From assembly GCF_003013715.1 (NCBI RefSeq), contig NC_072812.1:2418001-2482000 (forward strand): 64,000 bases of DNA, written 5' to 3'. The notes beneath the pieces were generated by a model. That model was not told where the DNA came from and ran no database searches. It saw only the letters and a program-made list of their open reading frames with translations. Made by a program: the position numbers and the translations under genes. The stretch is from Candidozyma auris. Its lineage: Eukaryota; Ascomycota; Pichiomycetes; Serinales; Metschnikowiaceae. Below are positions 42,894 to 55,300 of this stretch, in pieces (the first letter of the stretch is position 1; the number at the start of each line of letters is the position of its first letter).

Positions 42894-43899
42894 GAAGGGT
42901 CAGAAAGCGGAGCTTATGACGTGGAAACGCCTCGAACTACTTAATTGCGACGACGCAGAGTATATTTCTGACTGATGACTTGACTTTATAGACGCTGATG
43001 ATCGAAGAAATTGATCGTCTTCCGTGGTGATGTTCCCGCAGATAGAGACCTTTTTTTTTATACATTCCAGGTAGCGTCAGCTATGTGGACCTTTCCCGGA
43101 AATCATATGTGATTTGTAGCTGACGTACTCTGATAATTCACTGGAACTTCGTAGATTGACTTGACATTCCTGAATTTCTTACATATTGCAAGAAATCACA
43201 AGTTGACCTTAAATCACCACGATCTGTCAGTTTCCATCGCCTCTCAACATCCACTAGCTTAGACAAGGGATTTGAGGTGAAGCGGTCATTTTTGGCAGTG
43301 AAGTACATTTAGACAAGTCAAGTAGTGCTTATGTAGGGCGGATTACATACTTTTGTAAAAGCCAATGTGAGAAAGAGCTCAGTCGCTAGAGAGGCGATAC
43401 CAGGTCCGGCAATTTGTGACTATGAGGCAAAAGAAGTGGCAGGCGTGCCAGCTGTTCAAAGACAACCTCTCATGTCTATTTCATGATGCACAAAAAGCAA
43501 AAGCTTAACGAGAAATCTCTCCAAAGAGAAAAGGTCGATTCAAAAGAGGCGATGGATCCGGGATCTTCCCTCGAGGACGAAATTGGTAGCCCCACCAGTG
43601 TAAAAGAAGGAGAAACCACCCATCCAAGGCTGCAAGGGCATCCTCTATAACCACAGGTGTGTTTGAACCTGATTTTCTGAATGGTCTCGTTTCTCTAGTT
43701 TTAATGCCAATCTGTTCAAAGTGTCCCAAAACAGCTCGTCGACCATCTCACGCTTCGACGGTATCGTAACTATCACTTCTTTACCTTCACTTCATCAGCA
43801 TCACACCAACAATTCGTGCTGACACCTTCTCAACAGCTGACGCCTTCTGGAGCTCGCCATAGCTGATTTTCTTGCACTGCCTAGCGCTGCCTAGCGGAT
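42894..43899. other. convergent intergenic region FEX1 / UBC13
   Basis: 1.0 kb between two converging stop codons. It contains a T-run (43051-43058) and an internal short repeat CTGCCTAGCG near 43877-43896. No gene or RNA is recognised. Confidence 0.5.
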
Positions 43900-44352
43900 T
43901 CACGCCTTGGCATACTTTTCAGTCCACTCTCTGGCCACCTCAATGGCTTTCTTCTCGTCCCTCTTCCAATCCTGCGCAACATCATTGGCCAATGGGTCAT
44001 CTGGATTGGGAGCACCCAAAAGCGCCTGGATACTCAACAAAATCGTTCTGATTTGCAACGCAGGACTCCAGTTGTCCTTGAGCACATCAAGACAGATTCT
44101 GCCCAACTTGTCGATGTTGGGGTGGTAGATTCTTGTCAAAAAACGCACTTTGGGAGCACACATGGGGTAATCGTCGGGAAGGAAAAGCTCAAGCTTGAAC
44201 ACGCCGCCTGCGTACGGCGACGACAGCGGGCCGTCGATGGTCACTTCAAAATAGCGCAAGTTGTCTTCCAGGGGCGCTGCTGTGATTCCTGGAACAGGGT
44301 CGCTCACAAGACGTTCAGTTTCCTTGATGATTCTCTTGGGCAACGCAGACAT
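43900..44352 (-). CDS. UBC13: ubiquitin-conjugating enzyme Ubc13
   Basis: Encodes a 150-residue E2 enzyme that, with the E2-like Mms2, builds Lys63-linked ubiquitin chains in post-replication DNA repair. The start [22 protein letters not shown] lines up with the yeast N-terminus. The E2 core carries YHPNI (76-80) and the active-site Cys87 in [39 protein letters not shown] follows, typical of Ubc13. The frame extends 30 codons upstream without family support. S. cerevisiae UBC13 has an intron; here the reading frame is uninterrupted from the chosen ATG. Confidence 0.97.
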   Translation of the reverse strand: MSALPKRIIKETERLVSDPVPGITAAPLEDNLRYFEVTIDGPLSSPYAGGVFKLELFLPDDYPMCAPKVRFLTRIYHPNIDKLGRICLDVLKDNWSPALQIRTILLSIQALLGAPNPDDPLANDVAQDWKRDEKKAIEVAREWTEKYAKA

Positions 44353-45181
44353 GGAGGTGACGGGTGGTGCACGGGTTTCTTGGGGGAACAGGGAAAGTTT
44401 ATTGATTGGGCAGGATTTGGATTTGGGTGGGATTGTGCCCAAGGAGAGTTATGGCGGTTTTTGGAGGTTTTGAGGAAATCAAGTTTCAGTCAAATCAGTA
44501 GCGGCTGCGACAGGGTGTGTGTGAGAGAGAGGTCGTGCGGGACACAAAAGTGGGGGTGGTGAAGTTGGTTTTCCAGGGATGTTGGAGGCAAAAAAAAATT
44601 GAAATTGAGCTGGCGCCGGTAAGTTTAGCGGAGAAGGCGGCGTTGACGTGTTTCTTGGGGATTTTTAAGGTTTTCAGGGGCGATTTTCAATGGGTGGGCA
44701 GGTCTGCAATTGGCTGCGAAAAGGAGCAACCCTATACAAATTGTGGTGCTCAGGTGAATGATTAAGTGGATAAATGAAAAAGAAGAAGAAAAAAAATAAA
44801 AAAAAAAAACCAAAAAAAAGAAACAATTCAGAATTGAATGAAAAATACCAAACCGAAAAGAAAATGTAAATTCGAGAGACGCCGTTGGCCGGCTCACATA
44901 AAGAAACTGACTAGGTGTGGGTGGAGTGCAAAGATGGAAAATGCACAATCGAGGGAGCGTATTTTCTTTTTGACAATTTTTGGAAGATTCAAGTACCTTC
45001 GGTGCATAAAAGAGCGACAGAAAAGATTTGGACCGTGTTGTTTGTCAGATAGCCTTTTTCTGTGGTCTCACCAGGTTTTATTCTGCCAATCCTAAGCTAC
45101 AGTTACTTTAAAGAAACTCACAATCTTTTGAATTCTGAGTTCTTAGTCACCTATTAAATTGCTTTTTTTTATGATTTTCAG

Positions 45182-45728
45182 GTGACGTTTTCACCACAAA
45201 ATTGGTTTGAACCGTATTTTCACTTTAATGAGGCCATAAAGTTAGATCGTGAAAATAATGAGTTCATTGACAAAAGATCAGCGATGGGCGGGTTACAGGG
45301 AATCAGATCAGATGGGCTTGGCTATTTTTGCCGGGAAACCTTTTACTTAGCTCAGAAGGATTCCCCAGCGAGAAGTATAAAGTACAAGGGAATTTCCGAG
45401 GTTTCTGATCATTCTAAACATACCATCCTTCTTCTTCACTTGCTCAGGTATTATTATACATGGGCAAAACCGAAATGGCGGAAAATGTTTTGGATATCAT
45501 CGACGCCATTGAGCACCCCATCAACAAAACTTTTAAGCTTTTGGTGAACATCTGGTAAAGGAAATGGTAAACAGATCCATTCGCTCTTACAAGTGTGGAT
45601 TGCAAAATCAAGGATACGAGGAAGACCAATTGAAAAGAGAAGGACAAGAGCTTTTAACTGAAGTTAACGACACTGAGGCCATTGTAGAAAGCTCATGCTG
45701 CTGCGATTCTTTCCAAATAACATTTTAA
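45182..45728 (+). pseudogene. probable decayed gene of unknown family
   Basis: Three coding-like pieces follow one another on the plus strand in different frames. Piece one is in the frame starting at 45182 (NEAIKLDRENNEFIDKR). Piece two is in the frame of the ATG at 45460 (MAENVLDIIDAIEHPINKTF). Piece three runs from about 45537 to the TAA at 45728 (KEMVNRSIRSYKCGLQNQGY). The switch from piece two to piece three near 45540 looks like a single-base indel. The pieces have balanced, protein-like composition, but I recognise no family. A chance arrangement is possible. Confidence 0.35.
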
Positions 45729-46984
45729 TCTGAGTCCTTTTAAGGACTCCAACCGACGCCCAGAGGTATCTCCAAGAAGAGTATTTTTTAAATTGCAGAA
45801 TTCTTTCTTTTCTTGACCAAACGAAAAGCAACACGCAACACGCAAGACACAAAGTGGTGAGTTCCAAGAAGGAGATTTCGTTCCTGACACAACCACCATT
45901 GAAAAACGCTCTGTGACGCTCTTATGATCAGGTGCATGCCATGCTACGTAAAATTAGTGAACGCCGTTTACGAAGATCTTTGCAAAAAAGGACATGCAAA
46001 AGACCTGTTTTAGCTTAGTGTACGGTTTCGGCACTTCTGGGTCTATTTAACTTGCAGTGCATGATCACGAAATGTGTGGCAAAGATCCTCCGTGAAATCC
46101 TCGTTTTTTGAGGCATCCCTGGACTTTTTAATCCATGGTCTCTTCTTTCCGTTTGGTTGCCATTTGCATGTAACATTCAATCACACCATAAAAAACAAAG
46201 CCCCCAGCAAAAACCTCTTAGAGAGACCACTTTTCCTAATTCAAGAACTAACCGTACAAATTGAGCCCCTTAATCTAATTCTGCAGGGCTTTGGTTAATT
46301 TTTAGTCTCGAGAAAGGCATTGCCTAACCCAATAAGGCAATCTAAGTGCAATCTAAGTGCCCTAACAAAATGACCAGAATGTTCAACATTGCCACATGAG
46401 ATAACCACGAAGCCACCATCCAGCCAATCAACATAAAGCGCAAAACCACGTTCAGGACCACTCCACTGATTACACAGGCAATTGAGGTATCCAAGCGTTG
46501 CCATACTGGAAGAATCTCTACAAGCAGGACCAAAAAAAGCAACTTTTCGACGAAAACACACGCTGCAACAATGGCGATGTCAATTCTCATGCACGCCGTC
46601 AAGTGGTCCCAAAACGTCTATTTATGGACCCGAAGGAGTTGACAGGTGGGATTTGGTGATGTTGCATTTGGAAACCCGAAAAAAGTGGACGATATTAGCT
46701 TTGCAAGAGATTTCTTACAAATTTGTGTTTTTTCTTTTTCTATTTTCCTTTTCTCCTTTTTCTATTTTCCTTTTCTCTATTTCTCCTTCTTTCTATTTTC
46801 AGAAAACCTAGGGAAAACGACGGGGGACTCCGAGGAATCCAGGAACAGGACCTGGGTCCCCGGATTATGACGTCATGTGTGTGCACACTCTGCACCCATT
46901 CTGTTGATAATGTGGTATTTTAGGCAACATCCCCAGACGGTGAAAAAAAAACCATAGCTATATTTAGCACGAGACGGAGCCGAC

Positions 46985-47014
46985 GACGGCGCCGTCCCCA
47001 AACCACTATAAATA
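46985..47014 (+). promoter_or_regulatory. palindrome and TATA box of the wall-protein gene
   Basis: The 12-bp perfect palindrome GACGGCGCCGTC (46985-46996) is followed by TATAAATA (47007-47014), 62-69 bp before the ATG. The TATA box is well placed; the palindrome could be a dimer-binding site. Confidence 0.55.
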
Positions 47015-47075
47015 CCACCCTTTTCCCCCTCGACTTTTCATTTCTCACTACTTCCAATTTTTCACATTTTCCACC

Positions 47076-47927
47076 ATGAAATACTCAGCTCTCGCCCTTG
47101 CAGCCACAGCAGCAGCAGCAGCAGAGACGTTGGACCTCCAGATCGTCTCAGAAAACCACGATCTTGACGGCAAGGGAATCGAGGGGTTGCACGAAGGAGC
47201 AGGCATCAGCTACTTTGGAGTCAGTGACTACCTCGGCCCAGAATTCAACTACGACAAGGACAAGAAGTTGCTCTACCAGTACTTTGGCTCGTACCAGGCC
47301 AACGTTGGTTTTTCGTCGAGTTTCTTTGCCGTGGGCCCAGCAGTGACCCCTGGGCAGGTAACTTTCGACGACCAGGGCCGTTTTGACATTGGCGAGCAGC
47401 TTTATGCCTGTAAAGACTTGAACGATCCATATAACTATTTTGAGGACCGCTACGGCGTTGTGCGGGAAGCTCCCAACGACAGCTGCGTGAAAATTGGCCT
47501 CAAGCGGGTTCAAAGGGGGTCTTCTGAGTCAAGTTCTGCTTCTGCGTCTGGAACGGTTTCAGGAACGGTTTCAGCGTCTGCTCCTGCGTCGTCTGCGTAC
47601 TGGAACCCCACAACAATCACTGACGTCACCACCGTCACGGGCATCACCACTTATTGCCCAGAACCTACCACTTTCACCATCACCACCTGTGTGGAGGAAA
47701 ACTGTGGGCCCACCACCGTCACGGTGGAGGAGCCTTCGACGGTGACCATCACAGAAAAGTGTGTAGTTCCAACCGGGGGAGGCGAGCCAACGACGCCGAC
47801 GACGGTGGCTGGTCCTCTGACGTCGGCGGGAGCTTCGCTGGCGGCGGTTTCGTCGTGGGAGGCTGGCGCGGTGAAAAACGCTGCTGGCGTTGTTGCTGGC
47901 GTTGCTGGGCTTGCCGTGTTGATTTAG
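47076..47927 (+). CDS. GPI-anchored cell wall protein, Rhd3/Pga/Ywp1-like
   Basis: Encodes a 283-residue secreted protein. The N-terminal signal peptide (MKYSALALAATAAAAA) is coded partly by a GCA run. The mature head has GKGIEGLHEGAGISYFGV, LYACKDLNDPYNYFEDRYGV and APNDSCVKI. These blocks recall the Rhd3/Pga29-Pga31/Ywp1 family of Candida wall mannoproteins. A Ser/Thr-rich stalk follows with TTTVTG and TITTCVEENCGPTTVTV motifs common to fungal wall proteins. The C-terminus (VAGVAGLAVLI) is a short hydrophobic tail fit for GPI attachment. In the wall it probably serves a structural or surface role; the precise member cannot be chosen. TATA box and ATG are 62 bp apart. Confidence 0.85.
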   Translation: MKYSALALAATAAAAAETLDLQIVSENHDLDGKGIEGLHEGAGISYFGVSDYLGPEFNYDKDKKLLYQYFGSYQANVGFSSSFFAVGPAVTPGQVTFDDQGRFDIGEQLYACKDLNDPYNYFEDRYGVVREAPNDSCVKIGLKRVQRGSSESSSASASGTVSGTVSASAPASSAYWNPTTITDVTTVTGITTYCPEPTTFTITTCVEENCGPTTVTVEEPSTVTITEKCVVPTGGGEPTTPTTVAGPLTSAGASLAAVSSWEAGAVKNAAGVVAGVAGLAVLI

Positions 47928-50900
47928 GTGCCATGAAACGGGGCCGAAAAGGTGCTTGCCGACGTTGCTTGTGGTTTTTTTTTGTTTTTGTTTTCGGTGA
48001 TTTCGGTGATTTCGGTCTGTTCCGGGTCGATGCTAATAGTTAATCAAAATATGCATTTTGCACTTGTGGTTGTAGAAACTGCGTCGTTTGGACGCTGGCT
48101 TTTCTGTTTTTCCACTGGGCCTGCTTTAGTGCACCGTTCAGGCTTGCCTTTGTGTTGTTGGGAGTGTTGCTGGAATTTCTTGGTGATGAAAACTTCAATG
48201 CATGGAGATAGGTAATGTGGTTATTAGTATGAGTTCGTTAAACTTTATATATTAAGATATCTCGACGTTAACAGTTTATTATCATCAAATAATGGTAATA
48301 TTATATTAACTACATGGAATTTTGATTATGTTTATGGTTTTATCAAAGAATATTTCGATATTACCGATCCAAATAGAATCATAAAGAAGAACAAAAATAC
48401 TACCAGATTTGCTTGCTTAGAATTTTCATCACTTTTCCTGCTCACATTTCTGCTTTGAACTGTTTGCCCATGATTCTTCTGGAAATTCCTTCAAAATATC
48501 AACTTGGTGAATATTTTTTTCTGCCACTGCTACCGCCACTGGAGTGGAACTGTTTCGATGATGAACATCCATATTCAATTGGACCACGTCCAAAAAAAAT
48601 AAAAGTTTTGGAGATTTTCGAATAGCCATGTTCCATTTTTCTGCATTTGAACCCGAAGTAGGGCTTCGTTTGATGTCTTTGTTGCAATTTCAGAAATCGT
48701 ATGGAGACAAATATTGGTGGATTCAACAGAAATGGTATCAACTATTCTCAATTTACTATACCGAGTTTCCGCTGCAGAATTGAATTGAGAGAAAAGAATC
48801 CAAATAACGACTTCTGCTTTATCGAGCGAACCGAGTCCCTTTTCCTACCTAACTTTTTCAACCACAATGTTGATGAATCGGTTGTTTCCACATAGTTTCT
48901 CATTAAATGACACACAACTTCAAAGTGGCGGCTGCCTTCAACAAAAGGAGAAAGTTCCGGCTGACATTGTCACCTTTTCAGTTCCAGAGAAAGTCAAAAA
49001 TCAAACTTTTTGGATTAATGAGAAGTCTTCGGTTGATATCGAAGTGTCAACTTATACTGGAAGTGTAATGTTGAAGTGTGGATATGGAACCTCCCAGAAA
49101 ATCTGTGTATTCTGCCACTGGTCAGAAAATTTCCCAATTTACATGTCAGAGATCTGGGGTTCTTCAGAATTCATGGCGAGGTTAGCTTTTTATTCTCATT
49201 TTTTTTAACTTATCCTATTGATTCTAGTTTGTGAACAAAAAGCAGTAGCCAGGGGGCCACTGCAAGCTTCAAACACTTTAGTAATGAACTTCACCTTCTT
49301 CACGTTTCCAGTACTACCTTTAAATTGTTATTTTTTAGTCAATCTTGTAGTTTTTTGAGGAGCTGCGAATTTCGACAAATTTCTGTAACTTTCTCAGGAA
49401 ACAAGTTCACCTCTTGCAGAGTAGGAGAATAAAGCTCGAGTTCTCTGAGAACCTTCTTAAAATGTGGAGCTCCAAATCGTCATTCTTTCTTGGTTTTTCT
49501 TAGTTTTTCATGCTCAGATTGCTACAATAATGTGATCAGGACAAGCTCAAACTCATGCAAATTTGCTGAAACTTCACACCAGACATCAAACAAACAGCAA
49601 CTCCAACTTTGAAAGACTTAAATCAAGAATTTCTTCCCGTTCTGGAGAATCTTGAAAACGGCCTTTTTGGGTCGACGGAAAACCCGTACACCAGCTTACC
49701 CCAGGTCGTTGAACCCTCCAACAATTTGGCTTCAAATTGGGAGTTCCAAAGGAATTTTGGTTTTATGTGTTTCCTGCGCCGCGTTGATTAAGACAGTATC
49801 AAATTTGTTTTGGAAAACCCACGTGGTACCAAAAAAAACCAAAACTCATTTTTACATAGTTAAGGTGAGAAGAAACCGGAAAATTGTTCTAAAATAAAGT
49901 CCAAAGCATCAAATGACAAAAAATAGCTAGCATTCGCCAGTTTTAGAGCTCCCCTTTTTGGGTTAAATCACCACAAACTCCACCAAAAGCACGCCTCTCG
50001 CAGCCTCACGAAATTGGCTGCAACATGCGTCAATGTTTTGACAACAAAAAAATCAGAAAAATCCAGGTCATTGAAAAAGTGGCGTTGGGCTGCTTGAAAG
50101 TGAAGGCCACAGTAGTAAAAGGCATGAATTTGACGAAATTACAGTCAAACAGCGCCAAGTTATTGATTACGTAATAGAAGAGAGAGAATCAATGAAGAAG
50201 GCTTGAATTGCGTTACTTAAACGGTCAAAAGCAACTAAAACACAAGGAGTATTTTTTGAAATCTGCTTCCTCGCCTATTTTGACCACGCTGGTGTCTTCA
50301 TTGCTTGATTTCAGCAGTTGCTGTTGAAACTTTCCTATTTGGGAAAATATCACCAACGTAGGCTTTGCTTTGATTCGTAAACAAACGCCTGCGGCGAAAG
50401 ATCAACAAAGAGTATCTGAAATCTTCTCTGTAGGCTTTTCAGCGAAGGCCAGGGGAAGCCCTCAGTGACAATTGAAGGAAGTAGTTATATTGAAAATTGC
50501 CCATTTCCACAAAACACAAAACCAACGATGCAAACTTTTAAAGGAAATCTTTGGATTTCCAAAATTAAACACAAAGATTAAAAAAGTCACAAAAACCGAT
50601 TTCCAGAATCCACCAAATCAAGCAAAGCTGGATTCTTCTCGAAGATTCGGTCAAAGCCACCTCTACCTTCCCAAGAAGTAGATTTCTCTGAGCTTCCAAC
50701 TTCTTCTCCGCTCTGTGCCCCGACAATCTCAACAATGGACATTTTTGAGCAATTCGTAACTCCAATTTCGACAATCAAGAGGGCTGGTTATCACATTTCC
50801 TAAATAGGCAAGAGAGGGCTCTCTCTCCCGCTTGTCTGCAGTACATCCCAGTCCGGAGTTTCCCAAACAGGAAATCCATTCGACACTTTGGCTGCAAGAG

Positions 50901-52059
50901 ACGTCAAAATCAAGGCAAAATCACCCTCTCAGGGTCCTTTTTAGGCTCCGGTGCCAGGCCAACGCTCAACGGCGCCCGGCCCTTGCCCAATGCGGAAATG
51001 GCGCTGCCGAGCTTTCAAGGAATATAAGACAGCGGGCGGGCTGGGGAATTCGGCACCTCCTTGAATTTCCCAGCAACATTGAAGTGGTTTAAAAACATGA
51101 TAAAACGGAATTTTAAGGCTTTGCAGCGTTGAAAAAGTCCTAGTTTCGCTCAGTGCATTCTCTGGAAAAACCAAAACTTCCGAATTTTTACTTTCTGAAG
51201 AATTTTATACAAATCCTGAAAGTCCAGCTCAGTGACCACAATGTATATCGTCGTTTCATTACATAAAATTACATGAGAATTCCTTTTTTTGAGAGTTTGA
51301 CCGTGCAAGTCGAGATCGCTTCCAAAATACGAAAAAAGCCCATTTTCCAGCACAATCCACGATAAATCCACTTCCAGAACAAAATTCCAATCCCAATTTA
51401 CTGTTGTTTGCAATTGAACGCTCCCAAAATGTCACGATTCCGTTTCATTTGAAATTTCCTGAATAACCTATGAGTCCGAAAATAATCCCGGGGTTTCACG
51501 CCTTCCAAAGTACTTAAAAATTTTCCCACGGACCAATTGAGCGTGCCACGTTCGAATGAGCCGATTTTCCTGGATATTTAACACCAAATATAGCCTCTTT
51601 TTTTGGATATTCCCTGTTTGTTATAGCCTTTTTCGCAGCCATGCCTAATTCCGGCAATACTCGACCAAATCACGCCAAAATTTCACCCCTGAACAAACCG
51701 GCTCGCCTGAATTCATTAAAACCGCCATATTTGACTTCCCAGCTCCAGTTTCAGTGATTTAATGCCATTTGTATGACTTTCGGTATATTGTCCTGCACAC
51801 AAGCAAGAGGCTTTCCCATCCATCGCGCAAAATTCACATTCACGTTTTATCAACAACAAAGAACTCAAATCAACAAGTCTGATTTGAAAAAACGACCCTC
51901 CAAACTGCTCTGTGATTAGAGGCCCGCCCGGAAAAATACCCACAGAAACCCGTACATCCCGGAAAAACTATTCCCCCCAGCGCAGTGCACCAAAAATCAA
52001 CCTCGATCTCCAAAACCGTCCTCACCGTCCCAATTTCATCCTACAACATCAAATCCACC
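47928..52059. other. 4.1 kb AT-rich, gene-poor region
   Basis: AT content is high from about 48230 to 50100. It includes a relic at 48413-49208. TGGCTGCAA words lie at 50025 and 50889, with a related TCGCAGCCA near 51635. A CACGTG is at 49820. A 60-codon frame (49609-49791) has no family resemblance. No tRNA or other RNA is recognised. Confidence 0.5.
48413..49208 (+). pseudogene. probable decayed gene of unknown family
   Basis: Plus-strand pieces with protein-like composition lie end to end but are broken by stops and frame changes. They include LEIPSKYQLGEYFFLP and WNCFDDEHPYSIGP (48475-48580), NIGGFNRNGINYSQF to FFNHNVDESVV (48701-48895), and VPADIVTFSVPEKVKNQTFW to GSSEFMARLAFY (48949-49190). 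Each is too coherent to dismiss, yet none matches a family I know. The whole could be a relic of one gene or of a short-lived species-specific gene. Confidence 0.35.
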
Positions 52060-52350
52060 ATGAAACTCCCTCCCTCGTCGCCCATGTCACATAAAGTCGT
52101 CGTTGGCACGCTTGCCACGGTTGTCGGCGCGTACGCGTTCTGGCAGGTGGGGCGAGATTTCCAATTTGTGAAATTTGAGCCCAGATCGCCAGAAGAAATC
52201 GAAAAAAGAAGAAAAGAAGGCGTCGGGTTGGAAATCAGGTCGTTGGAGACGCGTCTGTTGGAGTACACGCCCGAGGCGAAGGCCCGGATGAGGGCAAAAT
52301 TCGAAGAAGCCAAGAGGCAGCAAAAAGACGAGAAAGAGGGTGGAAAGTAA
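52060..52350 (+). CDS. small single-pass membrane protein, probably mitochondrial
   Basis: Encodes a 96-residue protein that I cannot name. After a short Pro/Ser-rich start, residues about 12-30 (KVVVGTLATVVGAYAFWQVG) form one membrane segment. The rest is a soluble, highly charged helix with EEIEKRRKEGVG and EAKARMRAKFEEAKRQQK. This plan (one short helix plus a charged tail) is common among small mitochondrial inner-membrane assembly factors, but this is inference only. The start ATG at 52060 has a good context (TCCACCATGA). A second ATG at 52084 would also keep the membrane segment. A T-rich 3' tract follows from 52364. Confidence 0.65.
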   Translation: MKLPPSSPMSHKVVVGTLATVVGAYAFWQVGRDFQFVKFEPRSPEEIEKRRKEGVGLEIRSLETRLLEYTPEAKARMRAKFEEAKRQQKDEKEGGK

Positions 52351-55300
52351 AAAAGAGACCAATTTTTTCCATTTTCTTTTTTATCTTTTTTTATCTTCTT
52401 CTTTTTATTTTTTTGGAATTTAAGTGAATTGAGCAGGTTCTGAGGGAGAAATTGGCCAGAATTGGGGATTTGATGATGTTGCAGAAAGTTCAAAGCTGGG
52501 TCCTGAACCAACTGAGAGTGAAGGATCGAATTTGTTGATAATCGTTCATGAAAGTTGTCTGAATGTTGATGAGGACGTTTATTTTTGAGAGCTCTTGAAT
52601 TTGACCTTCCTGACTGAGCTTTCTTGTATTGTGAAATGATTCTTGCGTTGGTGCTTTTCTGCAGTTGCCAAAAGAGCCGTCAACAGAATTCGTTTACAAG
52701 TTGGGTGCTCAAAATGCTGAAAACGTGTTTCTGTTTGTGTTCCTTTTTCATTGTCGCTGTTTTTGCGTTTTTGGTGATCATTTTGCTAAAATTGAACCAA
52801 ATGAAGCGTCTTGTTCGCCTCAGTGGCCCAGTTCAACGGCAATTCCCCATTTCACACGGACAATTCCCTTGAAAAATGGAAATTTCACTTTCAGGACCCT
52901 TTGGCTGAATATTTCCCCAGAATCGGCCGCCAAGGCCTCTTTTTAGGTCACAAGACTGCTGGGAACCCAAATTTTACTTTTGACCTTCAACAAAGAAAAA
53001 GCCAATCAAGAGATCTGGCCATACAACGGCGATTTCCAGGTTTTTTTTTTGCTTTTTTACTTTTCTTTCTTTTTTTTTTAAAAGTCAATTTTGCATTTTC
53101 CACTGGTCCAGGAGATCGGATCCGGGTTACCCCGAATTGCGCTCGAACGACTCGCTAAGCTGGAATTCCAACGGCACTAGTTGCTTGATTTTTTTTTATC
53201 ACATTCGACCTTCGAAGCTTTGTTCCCCACTTTACCGGTTTTTTTAACTTTTTTTTTTGATTTTATCACTTTTGCGTTCGAGAGAAATTACGTCTTGTCC
53301 TGCAGACAAGCGCAGGGCGCCATTTCTTCCCCACCTTTTGGTTAACGCCGTCAGTTTCGCTGAAATTCTTGGAATTTCCATACCAAAACTGAACCGATAC
53401 ACTCAGAGACGAAACAGCAACAACGCAATTCATTCAGGTTGTCAGAAATTTGGTTTTGGCGTCTTTGGCAGGATGACGTAATTGACTTGAGGGCTATTTG
53501 GTCTCGTTGCCTGGATGCAGTACTGATTGACACTCACGTGACCGCGATAACGCCGCCGGCAACGCGCCGCCGCGTCCCGATTAGGCTTATTATTTGCAGA
53601 CAGCCGCGTTGCCGACGCGTCCTGCACAATGCCAGGTGGGCCCTCCCGGTCCATACTTTTTGATTAAACCCGATGACGCCTTTCACGGAGACATTCTAAC
53701 TCCGCCCGGCGCATACATGGAAGCTTCCATCTGCCCGAAGATGGTCTCGCCCGTAAAAAGGCAATTATTTTGCTTCTTTATGAGTGGCATCAATTATCAT
53801 CCAGCTAAGTGGCTCGGCAGCAGAACCCCAAGCTGCCGACCGTGGTGAGAGGCCCAAAAAAAATATCAATGTTGACCTTGTCCTGCACGTACGCGGCACG
53901 TGACTCTTCTAAGTCTCCTCCTTTTGCGGAGAAGCTCCTGCAACTTACGGACAAGTAGGCCGCCCGAAATGGACCTCCGGGACTTGCGCCCGGAAAGTGC
54001 AGAGGGGGCTTCCCGGCCCATTTAGGAAGGCGGGGGAGGGTGTTAGAAAATTTTAAATTGCACTACGTAACTCAGCTTTACCCGGGTTGCGTTTGTTGAG
54101 CTCGCTGATACAAGTTCGGCGCGAGGATCTTGCGGAAGGATGCAGCAGCGAAGAATTCCCACTTTTTTTTGGGCCACAAAGTGGTGTTGCTGGGTCTGCT
54201 GATCTGCAGTCCCGCACTGCATGGAAGCGAGTACCTCCTTCCTCATTAGGCCGGATGCAGATCGTATATCTGCAAACGAGAAAAAGAGGGGATTTCCCGA
54301 TTAGGCCGAGTGGCCTCATGCACGGCCAAAAAAAGGAGGGGGCTTGAATCTAGCGAGCCGCACAGGTCTTTCTGGCCATAGTGAAGAGGTTGGAAGAGCA
54401 AGAAATGAAGAGCGATGGCATTTGAGGGGAAGTGCGATGCCCGTAGCGGGACCCGGGATGCACAAAACGGCGTGGCCGGTGAAACTCGTTTTCTGCCGCT
54501 TTTGCCCACAAAACAAAACCTAAAAAAGAACCAAGAAGATGGCGGAATTCGCCCAAAACAAGGCCATTTTCACAATCTACGCCGTCGAATTGACCGCCTA
54601 CCTTGTTATTTCGATTGTTTTTCCTCGTCTAAGGGCGAATATCCTTGCCCTCCCTTGTTTTCCCCCTCCTCCACACCCTGATCCGTAAGAAGGCGGCATG
54701 ACGCTTAAACAGGAAAACCCACACAGCAAAGGAAGGAGCTAATGGAGTCAAGGAGTCAGGGGCTTTCCTGATCAAATTGGCCAATTCTAGATTGGGCCAC
54801 ATTGGAGGATTGTTTAGGCAAGAGCTCTGGAATCGGCTGCAAAAAGCCTCGAATGAGCCGTGTGGGCGTCCACATCAAGGAGGGAGCCGATTATACGAGA
54901 AAAAAAGAGGCCGATTTTAATCGAACGAGTTTGAGAAGCTTTAGAGAGGATTTTTCAGAATTTTTCGTAATTGGGCTCTGGAGAGTGGGAAATTTGGGAA
55001 ATTGGGTATTTTTTTGCGTTTTCCGCCCGCCGTTTGCGTGAAATAACGCCTGGGGCATGTCCTCGGTAACAGAGGGGAGCGGTTTAGTGGAAGTCGTGTG
55101 GTAGTTTTTGTGGAGAGGGAGGATTGCAGAGGGCCTTTCCTAATTAGGCGTGCGGAGTATGCAGCCTGCTGCGCGCAATTTACCTGATTGGGTAAAAGAC
55201 CTGCGTCATTTCCGGATTAGGAAAAGAATAACAACCTTCGCCAGAGCCGCCCTCGGCAGCCCTGGGCACGCCGATTTCTGGTTGCCTCCTCGACAGACCC

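Larger units (their letters stand above)
44353..47075. other. 2.7 kb divergent region UBC13 / wall-protein gene
   Basis: Holds an A-rich tract (44770-44830), a probable gene relic (45182-45728), a long pyrimidine tract ending in a TTTTCAG (46725-46801) and the promoter of the wall-protein gene. A TTGGCTGCGAAAA word lies near 44710. No intact gene is seen. Confidence 0.5.
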
